From contig CAURMH010000030.1 in the NCBI GenBank assembly GCA_963525745.1, positions 1-19,630 on the forward strand: a stretch of 19,630 bases of DNA. The letters are read 5' to 3'. The notes under the pieces are model-generated. The model saw only the letters and a program-made list of their open reading frames with translations, ran no database searches and had not been told where the DNA came from. This document shows, one piece after another, positions 13,183-19,630 of the stretch. The DNA comes from CAURMH01 sp963525745. GTDB taxonomy: Bacteria; Pseudomonadota; Gammaproteobacteria; Enterobacterales; Pasteurellaceae. Each line of letters begins with the position of its first letter. Position 1 is the first letter of the stretch. The position numbers and the translations under genes were made by a program.

Positions 13183-14562
13183 GTGAAGATCATTATTTTA
13201 GGCGCGGGGCAGGTCGGAACGACATTAGCGGAAAGCTTAATCGGTGAAGATAACGACATTACGTTGGTGGATGACAATGAATTTCTCCATTTGAAAAATT
13301 TTCAGGATAAGCATGATTTGCGCGTCGTGAAAGGAATGCCGGCGTTGCCGTCGGTGTTGCGTGAGGCGGGCGCCGCCGATGCGGATTTGATGGTGGCGGT
13401 GACAAATTCCGATGAAGTGAATATGGTGGCCTGTCAAATGGGATACACTTTGTTCAATACGCCGGTTCGTATTGCCCGTATTCGTAATGCCGAATATATT
13501 CGTGAGCAAGAAAAATTATTTAATAATGACCATGTGCCGATTGATTGTTTAATTTCACCGGAAAATTTAGTGACGGAAGAGATCGTTCGTTTGATTGCAT
13601 ATCCGGGGGCGTTACAGGTGGCACATTTTGCGGATAACCGTATTAGTTTAGTGGTGGTGAACGCTTATTACGGCGGGCTTTTGGTCGGCTATGCGTTATC
13701 CGCTTTGAAAGAGCATTTGCCGCATATTGATTGTCGTGTCGTGTCGATTTTGCGTAATGATAAGGTAATTCGTCCACAGGGCTCTACGATTGTTGAGGCG
13801 GGCGATGAAATAACCTTTATTTGTGCGACCGAGAATATTAAGGCCGTTATTAATGAATTGCAGCGATTAGAGAAAAATTATAAGCGAATTATGATTGTCG
13901 GCGGTGGCGGGATTGCCTCCGGCGTAGCGAAATGCCTGGAAAATGACTATACGGTTAAATTAATTGAGCGTAGTGAAGGGCGGGCGAATAGTCTAGCGGA
14001 GAAATTATCCAAAACATTGGTTTTTTGCGGCGATGCATCGGATCAAAATTTATTGTTTGAGGAACATATTGAGAATATTGATGTTTTCCTTTCGCTCAGC
14101 AGTGACGATGAAGCAAATATTATGTCCGCGCTTTTAGCTAAGCGTTTAGGCGCCAAAAAGGCAATGGTGCTTATTCAGCGGATGGCCTACATTAATCTGA
14201 TTGAAGGCGGAACGATTGATATTGCGGTGTCGCCTCAACAGGCGACAATTTCTGCTTTACTTAGCCATATTCGTAAAGGAGAGATAAAAAGTGTCGTGTC
14301 GTTAAAACACGGTGTAGCGGAAGCGATGGAGATTGTTGCGCATGGTGATGTAACGACTTCTAATGTAGTCGGGCGGAAAATTCGCGATTTAAAATTGCCG
14401 ACCGGGGTGATTATAGGGGCGCTGCTCCGTGGTAATGATGTAATAATAGCCCGTAAGGACCTCATGATTGAGGAACTTGATCGGATTGTGATTTATATTG
14501 GTGATAAGAAGAACGTTGTAGAAATCGAGAAGTTATTCCAACCGAGTGCATTTTTTATCTAA
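13183..14562 (+). CDS. trkA: Trk system potassium uptake regulatory protein TrkA
   Basis: TrkA is a peripheral cytoplasmic NAD(H)-binding subunit that gates the TrkH/TrkG potassium channel. The 459-aa protein (E. coli 458) is a tandem repeat of two RCK units. Each has a Rossmann domain (ILGAGQVG at 5-12 and IVGGGGIASG at 238-247) followed by a TrkA-C ligand domain (about 140-225 and 370-455). The start is a GTG at 13183 with GGGAG upstream, overlapping the stop codon of the glycosyltransferase gene. No membrane channel gene (trkH) is in the window. No USS is found in this gene, in contrast to the four in rsmB. Confidence 0.97.
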   Translation: MKIIILGAGQVGTTLAESLIGEDNDITLVDDNEFLHLKNFQDKHDLRVVKGMPALPSVLREAGAADADLMVAVTNSDEVNMVACQMGYTLFNTPVRIARIRNAEYIREQEKLFNNDHVPIDCLISPENLVTEEIVRLIAYPGALQVAHFADNRISLVVVNAYYGGLLVGYALSALKEHLPHIDCRVVSILRNDKVIRPQGSTIVEAGDEITFICATENIKAVINELQRLEKNYKRIMIVGGGGIASGVAKCLENDYTVKLIERSEGRANSLAEKLSKTLVFCGDASDQNLLFEEHIENIDVFLSLSSDDEANIMSALLAKRLGAKKAMVLIQRMAYINLIEGGTIDIAVSPQQATISALLSHIRKGEIKSVVSLKHGVAEAMEIVAHGDVTTSNVVGRKIRDLKLPTGVIIGALLRGNDVIIARKDLMIEELDRIVIYIGDKKNVVEIEKLFQPSAFFI

Positions 14563-14568
14563 GACGGG

Positions 14569-14596
14569 TTTACTTTTTAAACAAAGTATATATAAT
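14569..14596 (+). promoter_or_regulatory. mscL promoter
   Basis: A perfect -10 box TATAAT (14591-14596) lies 16 nt after TTTACT (14569-14574), in the 68-bp gap after trkA and 34 bp before the mscL ATG. This suggests mscL has its own promoter instead of relying on the upstream genes. Confidence 0.65.
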
Positions 14597-14630
14597 GCGC
14601 ACTCTTTTTTATGAATGAAAAGGTAAAATT

Positions 14631-15014
14631 ATGAGCTTTATGAAAGAATTTCGCGAATTCGCGATGCGTGGTAATGTGATTGATATGGCTGTCGGTGTGA
14701 TTATCGGGGGCGCATTCGGTAAAATCGTCAGCTCTCTTGTTGCTGATATTGTTATGCCTGTATTAGGTATTTTAACAGGCAGCGTTGATTTTAAAGATTT
14801 GAAATTCGTATTGTCTCCGGCAGAAGGTGACCAAGCGGCAGTGACATTGAATTATGGTCTTTTTATTCAAAATATTTTTGATTTTATCATCATTGCTTTT
14901 GCTATTTTTATGGCAATTAAGGCGATCAATAAAATTAGAAAACCGGCTGAAACGAAAGCGCCTTCCGCTGAAGAAAAATTACTTACAGAGATTCGTGATT
15001 TATTAAAAAAATAA
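14631..15014 (+). CDS. mscL: Large-conductance mechanosensitive channel MscL
   Basis: MscL is the inner-membrane homopentameric channel that opens under membrane tension to release solutes on hypo-osmotic shock. The 127-aa protein (E. coli 136) has the amphipathic N-terminal helix FMKEFREFAMRGN, the pore-lining TM1 (about 15-45, VIDMAVGVIIGGAFGKIVSS), a periplasmic loop (about 46-75), TM2 (about 76-98) and a C-terminal bundle helix EEKLLTEIRDLLKK. It lacks the last six residues of the E. coli tail. The ATG follows an AAGG at suitable spacing, and the gene has its own candidate promoter. A bidirectional-looking terminator follows at 15043-15068. Confidence 0.98.
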   Translation: MSFMKEFREFAMRGNVIDMAVGVIIGGAFGKIVSSLVADIVMPVLGILTGSVDFKDLKFVLSPAEGDQAAVTLNYGLFIQNIFDFIIIAFAIFMAIKAINKIRKPAETKAPSAEEKLLTEIRDLLKK

Positions 15015-15042
15015 TCCTTTTCTAAGTGATTAAAATAAATAG

Positions 15043-15068
15043 AGTCCGTGATAAACGGGCTTTATTTT
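15043..15068. terminator. Terminator between convergent mscL and the DUF421 gene
   Basis: AGTCCGT (15043-15049) pairs with ACGGGCT (15055-15061) around GATAA, with one G-T pair. T-rich sequence follows on + (TTATTTTATG then six T) and a weaker one on - (CTATTTATTTTA). It probably serves both converging genes and abuts the stop codon of the minus-strand gene. Confidence 0.7.
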
Positions 15069-15702
15069 ATGTTTTTTCGTACAAATGCAAGATTAATCGC
15101 TCGTTTAAATATTCCCCGATATAGATTTTATCAACGGTTATTCCCTGCTGCGTTAGCTGTTCCTGTAGCCAGATTTCATCTTTATTAATAATTTCCAAAA
15201 TATCATAGTCTAGTTGACCATCAATAACGAGCGGATAACGCAGACTTTCATCGCCGTATTGAATAATAGAAAGTTGCCCATTTTGCTCTAATACCGCGCG
15301 TTTTACCGAGCCGATTTCATAAATGCCGGCGGCGCGTAATTTAAACATCAAATCATGAGCCGAGACGCCATTACGCATACATTCCGATGTTTGAACTTTG
15401 CCGTTTGAAATAACCCAAACCGGTTTCCCGTCAATGATAGATTTGACGATACGGTTATGATTCTTAATAAAACGTAAAGTAAAAACCAGTAATGTCCATA
15501 GAATTAACACTAAAGAAAACTGAAACACACCGATATTATCGTTATAAATAACCCCTCCTATAATTCCGCCTAAAACGTAATTTTGTACTTGATCCATTGC
15601 TGAGGTTGGTACGAGATTACCTTTTCCCATAAGGTTAATTTGCAGCACTAATCCGACAATCCCCATGGTGAGTTTTAAACCCAGTAAGGTGTAGTTATCC
15701 AT
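15067..15702 (-). CDS. DUF421 (YetF-like) membrane protein
   Basis: This 211-aa protein of the DUF421/YetF family has three predicted N-terminal membrane helices (about 6-25, 40-57 and 60-80). The rest is a cytoplasmic region with the family blocks GKPVWVISNGKV (92-103) and DLMFKLRAAGIYEIGSVKRAVLEQNGQLSII. The molecular function of the family is not established. Its ATG shares one base with the stop of the upstream DUF3290 gene (TAATG), so the two are translated together. The DUF3290/DUF421 pairing is familiar from lactic-acid bacteria and relatives and suggests a two-component membrane complex. Confidence 0.85.
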   Translation of the reverse strand: MDNYTLLGLKLTMGIVGLVLQINLMGKGNLVPTSAMDQVQNYVLGGIIGGVIYNDNIGVFQFSLVLILWTLLVFTLRFIKNHNRIVKSIIDGKPVWVISNGKVQTSECMRNGVSAHDLMFKLRAAGIYEIGSVKRAVLEQNGQLSIIQYGDESLRYPLVIDGQLDYDILEIINKDEIWLQEQLTQQGITVDKIYIGEYLNERLILHLYEKT

Positions 15703-16157
15703 TAATCCGATTCCTGCTCAATAATATAAATATGTGGGTTGACTAAATTAATTGGCGAAAGCTTATAAGCGGTAAACTCATTGTTAAAATGTACTTCGTA
15801 ATATTTTTCTCGTAAATTTAAAATCATACCGTTAGCCAGAGTTCGGCTATTGACGTTTATTTCCGTTTTGTCGAGCTTTTGGGCATTCCTAACGGAATCC
15901 AAGAAAGTCACCATGCGAGAGGTATTATTGGCATAAACTTGATTACGTTCGTATTGGTTATATTGCATACCCAGTAGAAAAATAATTAATAATAGAAAAA
16001 TAATACTTAAATCGCGATATTTCGTTTCTAGACGATGACGTAGATAAAGTGATGTAACGACAAAAAGCGCGCCAAGTGCGGTAAAAATGGCGATATATTT
16101 TAAATACCCTTGGAAAGACATGGTATTTTCTAAAAATGAGTAAGAAAAAAAGGACAT
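15702..16157 (-). CDS. DUF3290 membrane protein
   Basis: This 151-aa protein has two membrane helices (about 18-38 and 49-64) joined by a short basic segment containing LRHRLETKYRDL, which is characteristic of DUF3290. A small soluble domain rich in beta-strand-like segments follows (about 70-151). The ATG at 16157 keeps the family-like N-terminus FFSYSFLENT. A second ATG at 16121 would remove it, although neither has a good ribosome binding site. A USS lies at 16074-16082. It is the first gene of a coupled pair with the DUF421 gene. I see no convincing promoter; transcription may start in the metQ terminator region or read through from the met operon. Confidence 0.82.
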   Translation of the reverse strand: MSFFSYSFLENTMSFQGYLKYIAIFTALGALFVVTSLYLRHRLETKYRDLSIIFLLLIIFLLGMQYNQYERNQVYANNTSRMVTFLDSVRNAQKLDKTEINVNSRTLANGMILNLREKYYEVHFNNEFTAYKLSPINLVNPHIYIIEQESD

Positions 16158-16181
16158 CTTGTGTTCTGAGAAAAATAAAGC

Positions 16182-16214
16182 AAAAAATAAAATCCCTATT
16201 TCTCAAGGGATTTT
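16182..16214 (-). terminator. Terminator of the metNIQ operon
   Basis: A 9-bp inverted repeat (AAAATCCCT at 16189-16197 with AGGGATTTT at 16206-16214) around an 8-nt loop is followed, reading the minus strand, by A and six T (16187-16182). It lies 26 nt after the metQ stop. Confidence 0.85.
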
Positions 16215-16239
16215 ACATTAAGTCTTAAAGGGAAAAAGA

Positions 16240-17064
16240 TTACCAACCTTTTACTACGCCGTCTTTAAAGTATTTTTTGGCTTCATCGTACACTTCTTCG
16301 GTTTGGTAAGATTTCACAAAATCTTGTACCGCTTTGCTGTCTTTATTATCGGTGCGCGCAACGATAATATTGACATAAGGGGAATCTTTATCTTCCACAA
16401 ACACGCCGTTATCTTGCGCATTTAAACCCACTTGACCAGCATAAGTATTATTCACTACGGCTAAATCAACATCATCTAATGCACGTGCGGCAACGGAAGT
16501 GTCCACTTCGGTGATATTTAAATTTTTCGGATTTTCAACAATGTCTAACACGGTTGAAAGTAGGTTGTTCGCATCTTTTAATTTAATCAAACCTTGTTTT
16601 TCAAGAAGAATTAATGCACGGCCACGGTTTGTCGGATCGTTTGGAACCACGACTTTTGCACCGTCTTGTAATTCGCTGACATTTTTAATTTTTTTAGAAT
16701 AGCCGGCTAATGGGTACACGAAAGTGTTACCTACAATCACTAAGTTGGTTAAGTTTTTCGCTTTTGTATCTTCATCTAAGTAAGGCTTGTGTTGCATTGC
16801 GTTGGCATCTAAATCTCCTTTAGAAACCGCTTCATTTGGTAATGCGTAGTCGTTGAATTCAACGAATTGAACATCTAAGCCGTATTTTTCTTTTGCGACT
16901 TTCGCTGCGATTTCAGCCACTTGGTGTTCTGGACCGGACATTACGCCCACTTTGATTTTAAGTGGTGTGGCAGCTGCCGCTTCAGGTTTTTTGTCTTCTT
17001 TACAGCCGGTTAAAATAAGGGCTGATGCGATCGCTGTCACAGTAAATAGGTGTTTTAATTTCAT
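16240..17064 (-). CDS. metQ: D/L-methionine-binding lipoprotein MetQ
   Basis: MetQ is the substrate-binding component of the MetNIQ methionine importer (NlpA family). The 274-aa precursor has a lipoprotein signal with lipobox ILTGC; Cys21 is the lipidation site, followed by KEDKKPEAA as linker. Family blocks include KVGVMSGPEHQVAEIAAKVAKE, NDYALPNEAVSKGDLDANAMQHKPYLDED and VVPNDPTNRGRALILLEKQGLI. The ATG at 17064 follows AAAGGA with 5-nt spacing. It is the last gene of metN-metI-metQ, 35 nt after metI, and is closed by a terminator. Being anchored to the inner membrane, it faces the periplasm. Confidence 0.96.
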   Translation of the reverse strand: MKLKHLFTVTAIASALILTGCKEDKKPEAAAATPLKIKVGVMSGPEHQVAEIAAKVAKEKYGLDVQFVEFNDYALPNEAVSKGDLDANAMQHKPYLDEDTKAKNLTNLVIVGNTFVYPLAGYSKKIKNVSELQDGAKVVVPNDPTNRGRALILLEKQGLIKLKDANNLLSTVLDIVENPKNLNITEVDTSVAARALDDVDLAVVNNTYAGQVGLNAQDNGVFVEDKDSPYVNIIVARTDNKDSKAVQDFVKSYQTEEVYDEAKKYFKDGVVKGW

Positions 17065-17099
17065 AGGTTTTCCTTTCTGTTAGTTAAGTTGTGTTTGAA

Positions 17100-17789
17100 T
17101 TAACGATGATCCACTTTTTTCGCAAGTGTATCGCCGAGTTTTTGGCTAATCATCACGAATAGCACAATAATAATGGTCGCCACCCAAGTGACATAAGGCA
17201 TATTGCGGTATACGCCGTAGTTAATAGCAAGACTACCTAAACCGCCACCACCTTGTGTGCCCGCCATCGCAGAGTAGCCGACTAAAGTCACGAGTGTGAG
17301 AGTAATGCCGTTAATGAGCGTTGGTAAGGCTTCCGGCAAATAGAATTTCCGTACGATTTGCCATTTTGTTGCACCCATAGCTTGTGCAGCTTCGGTTAAA
17401 CCGTTTGGAATTTCCATTAGTGCATTAGCGGTTAAACGCGCCACAAAAGGCATTGCACAAATGCTTAATGGAATAATCGCCGCAGTGGTTCCGAGCACGG
17501 TTCCCACGATAAAACGTGTTACAGGTAATAAAATTAATAACAAAATAATGAACGGAATTGACCGCCCAATATTAATAATTGTGTTCAAGACAAAGTGTGT
17601 GCGGTTATTTTGCAGAATTTCATTTTTGCCGGTTAAGAATGTCCATACGCCCACAGGTAAGCCCACGATCACCGCAAGTAAGGTGGAGGCAAAACTAATA
17701 TAAACGGTTTCATATGTTGCTGTTGCCACCACACTCCACATTTGAGGTGTTAATTGCTGGCTAAATGTTGCCCAGAAATCATTGAACAT
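17100..17789 (-). CDS. metI: Methionine ABC transporter permease MetI
   Basis: MetI forms the inner-membrane channel of MetNIQ as a homodimer. The 229-aa protein (E. coli 217) contains about five membrane segments. Its EAA loop (EAAQAMGATKWQIVRKFYLP, about residues 133-152) contacts MetN, and a GYSAMAGTQGGGGLGSLA region is typical of MetI. The ATG at 17789 lies inside the 3' end of metN, overlapping by 11 nt, so translation is coupled. It is unambiguous by family and context. Confidence 0.96.
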   Translation of the reverse strand: MFNDFWATFSQQLTPQMWSVVATATYETVYISFASTLLAVIVGLPVGVWTFLTGKNEILQNNRTHFVLNTIINIGRSIPFIILLLILLPVTRFIVGTVLGTTAAIIPLSICAMPFVARLTANALMEIPNGLTEAAQAMGATKWQIVRKFYLPEALPTLINGITLTLVTLVGYSAMAGTQGGGGLGSLAINYGVYRNMPYVTWVATIIIVLFVMISQKLGDTLAKKVDHR

Positions 17790-18816
17790 AACCGAGTACC
17801 TCCACGCGAACGTTGTTTTCCATTAAATAAACTTTGGCTTGTGTAATTGCATCTTCACCGCCTTCCACTTCTGCAATGGTGTAACCGAATTTCACCCCGC
17901 CGGCATAATCAATTTGTGATGTCAGAATACTAAGTTCTACGCCAAATTTTTTTGAGGCTTGAGAAAGTAATGGCGCATCCACAGAACGGCCGGTAAATTC
18001 AAATTTGATAATAGGATAAGCTTTGCTGTGTTTTGGCGTATCGGTCAGATTTTCTAAATATTCATCCGGTAAGCTGATATGGAAAGTGGAACGAATAAAT
18101 TCTTGCGCAAGCTCGGTTTTCGGATTGGAGAAAATTTCGCCAACTGTACCTTGTTCTACTAAGCGACCTTGGTCGATCACCGCCACTTGATCACAAATTT
18201 GTTTTACCACTTCCATTTCATGGGTGATGAGTAAGATCGTGATGCCCAAAGTGCGGTTGATTTCTTTCAATAATTTTAAGATCGATTGTGTCGTCGCCGG
18301 ATCAAGTGCGCTGGTCGCCTCGTCGCATAATAAGACTTTTGGATCACTCGCTAAAGCGCGGGCGATAGCTACACGCTGTTTTTGCCCGCCGGAAAGGTTG
18401 GTCGGATAGATATCTTGTTTATCACTCAAGCCGACAAGGGATAAAAGTGCGGTCGTTTTTTCCTGAATTTTTGTTTTTGGCGTCCCTTCTAATTCTAACG
18501 GTAGCGCAACATTTTCAAATACTGTGCGCGAGCTTAGTAAATTGAAATGTTGAAAGATCATGCCGATTTGACGACGAGCTTTCACTAATTCGCCTTCGGA
18601 AAGTTGGGTCAAATCGACACCGTCAACGACTACGCTGCCGAAAGAAGGTTTTTCTAATAAATTTACACAACGGATTAAAGTACTTTTCCCTGCACCGGAG
18701 GCACCTATCACACCGCAAATTTGTCCCTTGGGTATAGACATCGATACATTGTCGAGTGCGGTCAATTTTTTATCTGGGAGCGTAAAGATTTTTGTAATAT
18801 TGCTTAGCTTAATCAT
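17779..18816 (-). CDS. metN: Methionine ABC transporter ATP-binding protein MetN
   Basis: MetN is the cytoplasmic ATPase of the methionine importer. The 345-aa protein (E. coli 343) has an ABC domain with Walker A GASGAGKST (38-46), Q-loop FQHFN (88-92), signature LSGGQKQR (141-148) and Walker B VLLCDE (161-166). It also has the C-terminal ACT-like NIL domain (about 265-345), which in E. coli binds cytosolic methionine and inhibits transport. The ATG at 18816 has an AGGG site 5 nt upstream. USS at 18248-18257 and 18444-18453 lie in the coding region; the latter encodes Thr-Ala-Leu. Transcription is predicted to be repressed by MetJ through boxes in the promoter spacer (18861-18876). Confidence 0.97.
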   Translation of the reverse strand: MIKLSNITKIFTLPDKKLTALDNVSMSIPKGQICGVIGASGAGKSTLIRCVNLLEKPSFGSVVVDGVDLTQLSEGELVKARRQIGMIFQHFNLLSSRTVFENVALPLELEGTPKTKIQEKTTALLSLVGLSDKQDIYPTNLSGGQKQRVAIARALASDPKVLLCDEATSALDPATTQSILKLLKEINRTLGITILLITHEMEVVKQICDQVAVIDQGRLVEQGTVGEIFSNPKTELAQEFIRSTFHISLPDEYLENLTDTPKHSKAYPIIKFEFTGRSVDAPLLSQASKKFGVELSILTSQIDYAGGVKFGYTIAEVEGGEDAITQAKVYLMENNVRVEVLGYVQ

Positions 18817-18855
18817 ATAAGCCCTATTCTTGGTTAAAGTTTAAATAGCCTTTGT

Positions 18856-18883
18856 ATTCTAGAGGTCTAGACTGCTGTGTCAA
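18856..18883 (-). promoter_or_regulatory. metNIQ promoter
   Basis: Reading the minus strand, a perfect -35 TTGACA (18883-18878), a 16-nt spacer and -10 TAGAAT (18861-18856) form a strong sigma-70 promoter. The predicted start is near 18849, giving a leader of about 33 nt before the metN ATG. That is too short for a SAM riboswitch. Confidence 0.8.
18861..18876 (-). promoter_or_regulatory. MetJ operator: two tandem met boxes
   Basis: Two adjacent 8-mers on the minus strand, AGCAGTCT and AGACCTCT, match the met-box consensus AGACGTCT at 6/8 and 7/8 positions. Tandem met boxes in 8-bp register are what MetJ dimers with S-adenosylmethionine bind cooperatively. They fill the spacer between the -35 and -10 boxes of the metNIQ promoter, which fits direct repression when SAM is abundant. 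Confidence 0.78.
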
Positions 18884-18927
18884 CCGTTATTGTTCATCTT
18901 TTTAGATTGATCCGTTATGACTTATTA

Positions 18928-18956
18928 TTGCCAATTAAAAGGATAATAGAGATAAT
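18928..18956 (+). promoter_or_regulatory. Candidate gmhB promoter
   Basis: TTGCCA (18928-18933), a 17-nt spacer and GATAAT (18951-18956) each match the sigma-70 consensus at 5 of 6 bases. The predicted start is about 29 nt before the gmhB ATG. It diverges from the metNIQ promoter. Confidence 0.6.
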
Positions 18957-18991
18957 TTCACACGTTATAAAACAAATTGAGAAACAATAAA

Positions 18992-19573
18992 ATGAACAAG
19001 GCCATATTTTTAGATCGTGACGGAACAATAAATATTGATCATGGATACGTTCATCAAATTGATGATTTTGAGTTTATTGAAGGTAGCATTAATGCATTGA
19101 AAAAATTAAAAGAAATGGGGTATTTACTCGTCTTGGTAACAAATCAATCCGGCATCGCCCGAGGTTATTTTACGGAAGTGCAATTTTTACAGCTAACCGA
19201 ATGGATGGATTGGTCATTGGCCGAACAAGGTGTTGATTTTGATGGAATTTATTATTGCCCCCATCATCCCGACGGAAAAGGAGAATTTAAAGAAGATTGC
19301 CCGTGTCGGAAGCCGAAACCAGGTATGTTGCTAGATGCCATGAAAGCGTTAAATATTGATCCGCAGCAATCAATTATGGTTGGCGATAAAATAGAGGACA
19401 TTAAAGCCGGGATTAATGCAAAAGTGAAGATAAATGTATTAGTAAGAACAGGAAAACCGGTAACAAAAGAGGGAGAACGGTTAGCCAATGCGGTGTTGGA
19501 TTCGATAGTCGATTTACCTGATGTGATAAAAGCTTTAGTGAGCAATAGTGATTGTGCATTCTTTAACCGATGA
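18992..19573 (+). CDS. gmhB: D-glycero-beta-D-manno-heptose 1,7-bisphosphate 7-phosphatase
   Basis: GmhB is a cytosolic HAD-superfamily phosphatase that removes the 7-phosphate in ADP-heptose synthesis for the LPS inner core. The 193-aa protein (E. coli 191) has the nucleophile motif FLDRDGT (6-12; D8, D10), motif II VTNQSG (49-54), a structural zinc site of C89, H91, C103 and C105 (YYCPHH and CPCRKP), and motif IV MVGDKIEDI (129-137; D132, D136). I chose the ATG at 18992, which gives MNKAIFLDRDGT. A TTG at 18977 would add five residues without homology. As in E. coli, it lies beside metNIQ in the opposite direction and immediately before what looks like an rRNA operon (rrnH in E. coli). Confidence 0.96.
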   Translation: MNKAIFLDRDGTINIDHGYVHQIDDFEFIEGSINALKKLKEMGYLLVLVTNQSGIARGYFTEVQFLQLTEWMDWSLAEQGVDFDGIYYCPHHPDGKGEFKEDCPCRKPKPGMLLDAMKALNIDPQQSIMVGDKIEDIKAGINAKVKINVLVRTGKPVTKEGERLANAVLDSIVDLPDVIKALVSNSDCAFFNR

Positions 19574-19594
19574 GATGAAAGAATCGCCAAATAA

Positions 19595-19630
19595 TAAAAA
19601 AATCAAATTTTTTTGTAAAAAGTGCTTGCG
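19595..19630 (+). promoter_or_regulatory. Start of an rRNA operon promoter (UP element and partial -35)
   Basis: After gmhB comes an A/T-only run with phased A- and T-tracts (AAAAAAATCAAATTTTTTTG, then TAAAAAGTGC) ending at TTGCG on the window edge. This looks like an UP element followed by an rrn P1-type -35 box. Gene order agrees, since gmhB precedes the rRNA operon rrnH in E. coli. The rest of the promoter lies beyond the window, so this is an inference. Confidence 0.55.

Noticed and set aside
18817..18860. SAM riboswitch in the metNIQ leader
   Set aside because: The predicted leader is only about 33 nt and shows no riboswitch-like helices; MetJ boxes explain regulation.
19595..19616. AT-only inverted repeat after gmhB as a terminator
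   Set aside because: The A-run/T-run symmetry has no GC stem. An rrn UP element is a better explanation given the position.

Overview
The window comes from a Pasteurellaceae chromosome of the Haemophilus/Aggregatibacter type. The main evidence is 18 exact copies of the 9-bp uptake signal AAGTGCGGT (11 on +, 7 on -), the Haemophilus-type DNA uptake sequence. Moderate GC and strong protein similarity to E. coli and Haemophilus housekeeping genes agree with this. The species cannot be fixed from the sequence alone; Aggregatibacter is my best guess.

Layout. At 1-112 lie the 3' end of a 5S rRNA and its intrinsic terminator. At 209-753 lie the decayed tail of a membrane-protein gene and an overlapping small lipoprotein gene. 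At 893-3626 are xerD and proC (-) and the divergent rdgC (+). At 3659-9349 is a six-gene minus-strand operon: a SAM-dependent methyltransferase followed by a complete nickel ABC transporter (nikA-B-C-D-E). The NikA keeps all six Ni-(L-His)2 pocket residues that I checked against E. coli NikA. At 9491-15014, on +, are def, fmt, rsmB, a family-2 glycosyltransferase, trkA and mscL. At 15067-16157 (-) is a DUF3290/DUF421 membrane-protein pair. At 16240-18816 (-) is the metN-metI-metQ methionine importer, with a MetJ-like operator placed inside its promoter. At 18992-19573 (+) is gmhB. The last ~35 bases look like the AT-rich upstream element and -35 box of another rRNA operon.

How it fits together. 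Most of the content is conserved core: peptide deformylation and Met-tRNA formylation (def, fmt), 16S rRNA m5C967 methylation (rsmB), K+ uptake control (trkA), osmotic protection (mscL), proline synthesis (proC), chromosome dimer resolution (xerD), and LPS heptose synthesis (gmhB). The accessory or lineage-specific parts are the methyltransferase-Nik operon, the glycosyltransferase inserted between rsmB and trkA, the DUF421/DUF3290 pair, and the 5S-proximal gene remnant. The segment appears to be bounded by two rRNA operons in the same orientation, which would make it a potential unit of rrn-rrn recombination. I see no insertion sequence, phage gene, tRNA or CRISPR array. No gene-free stretch exceeds 300 bases.
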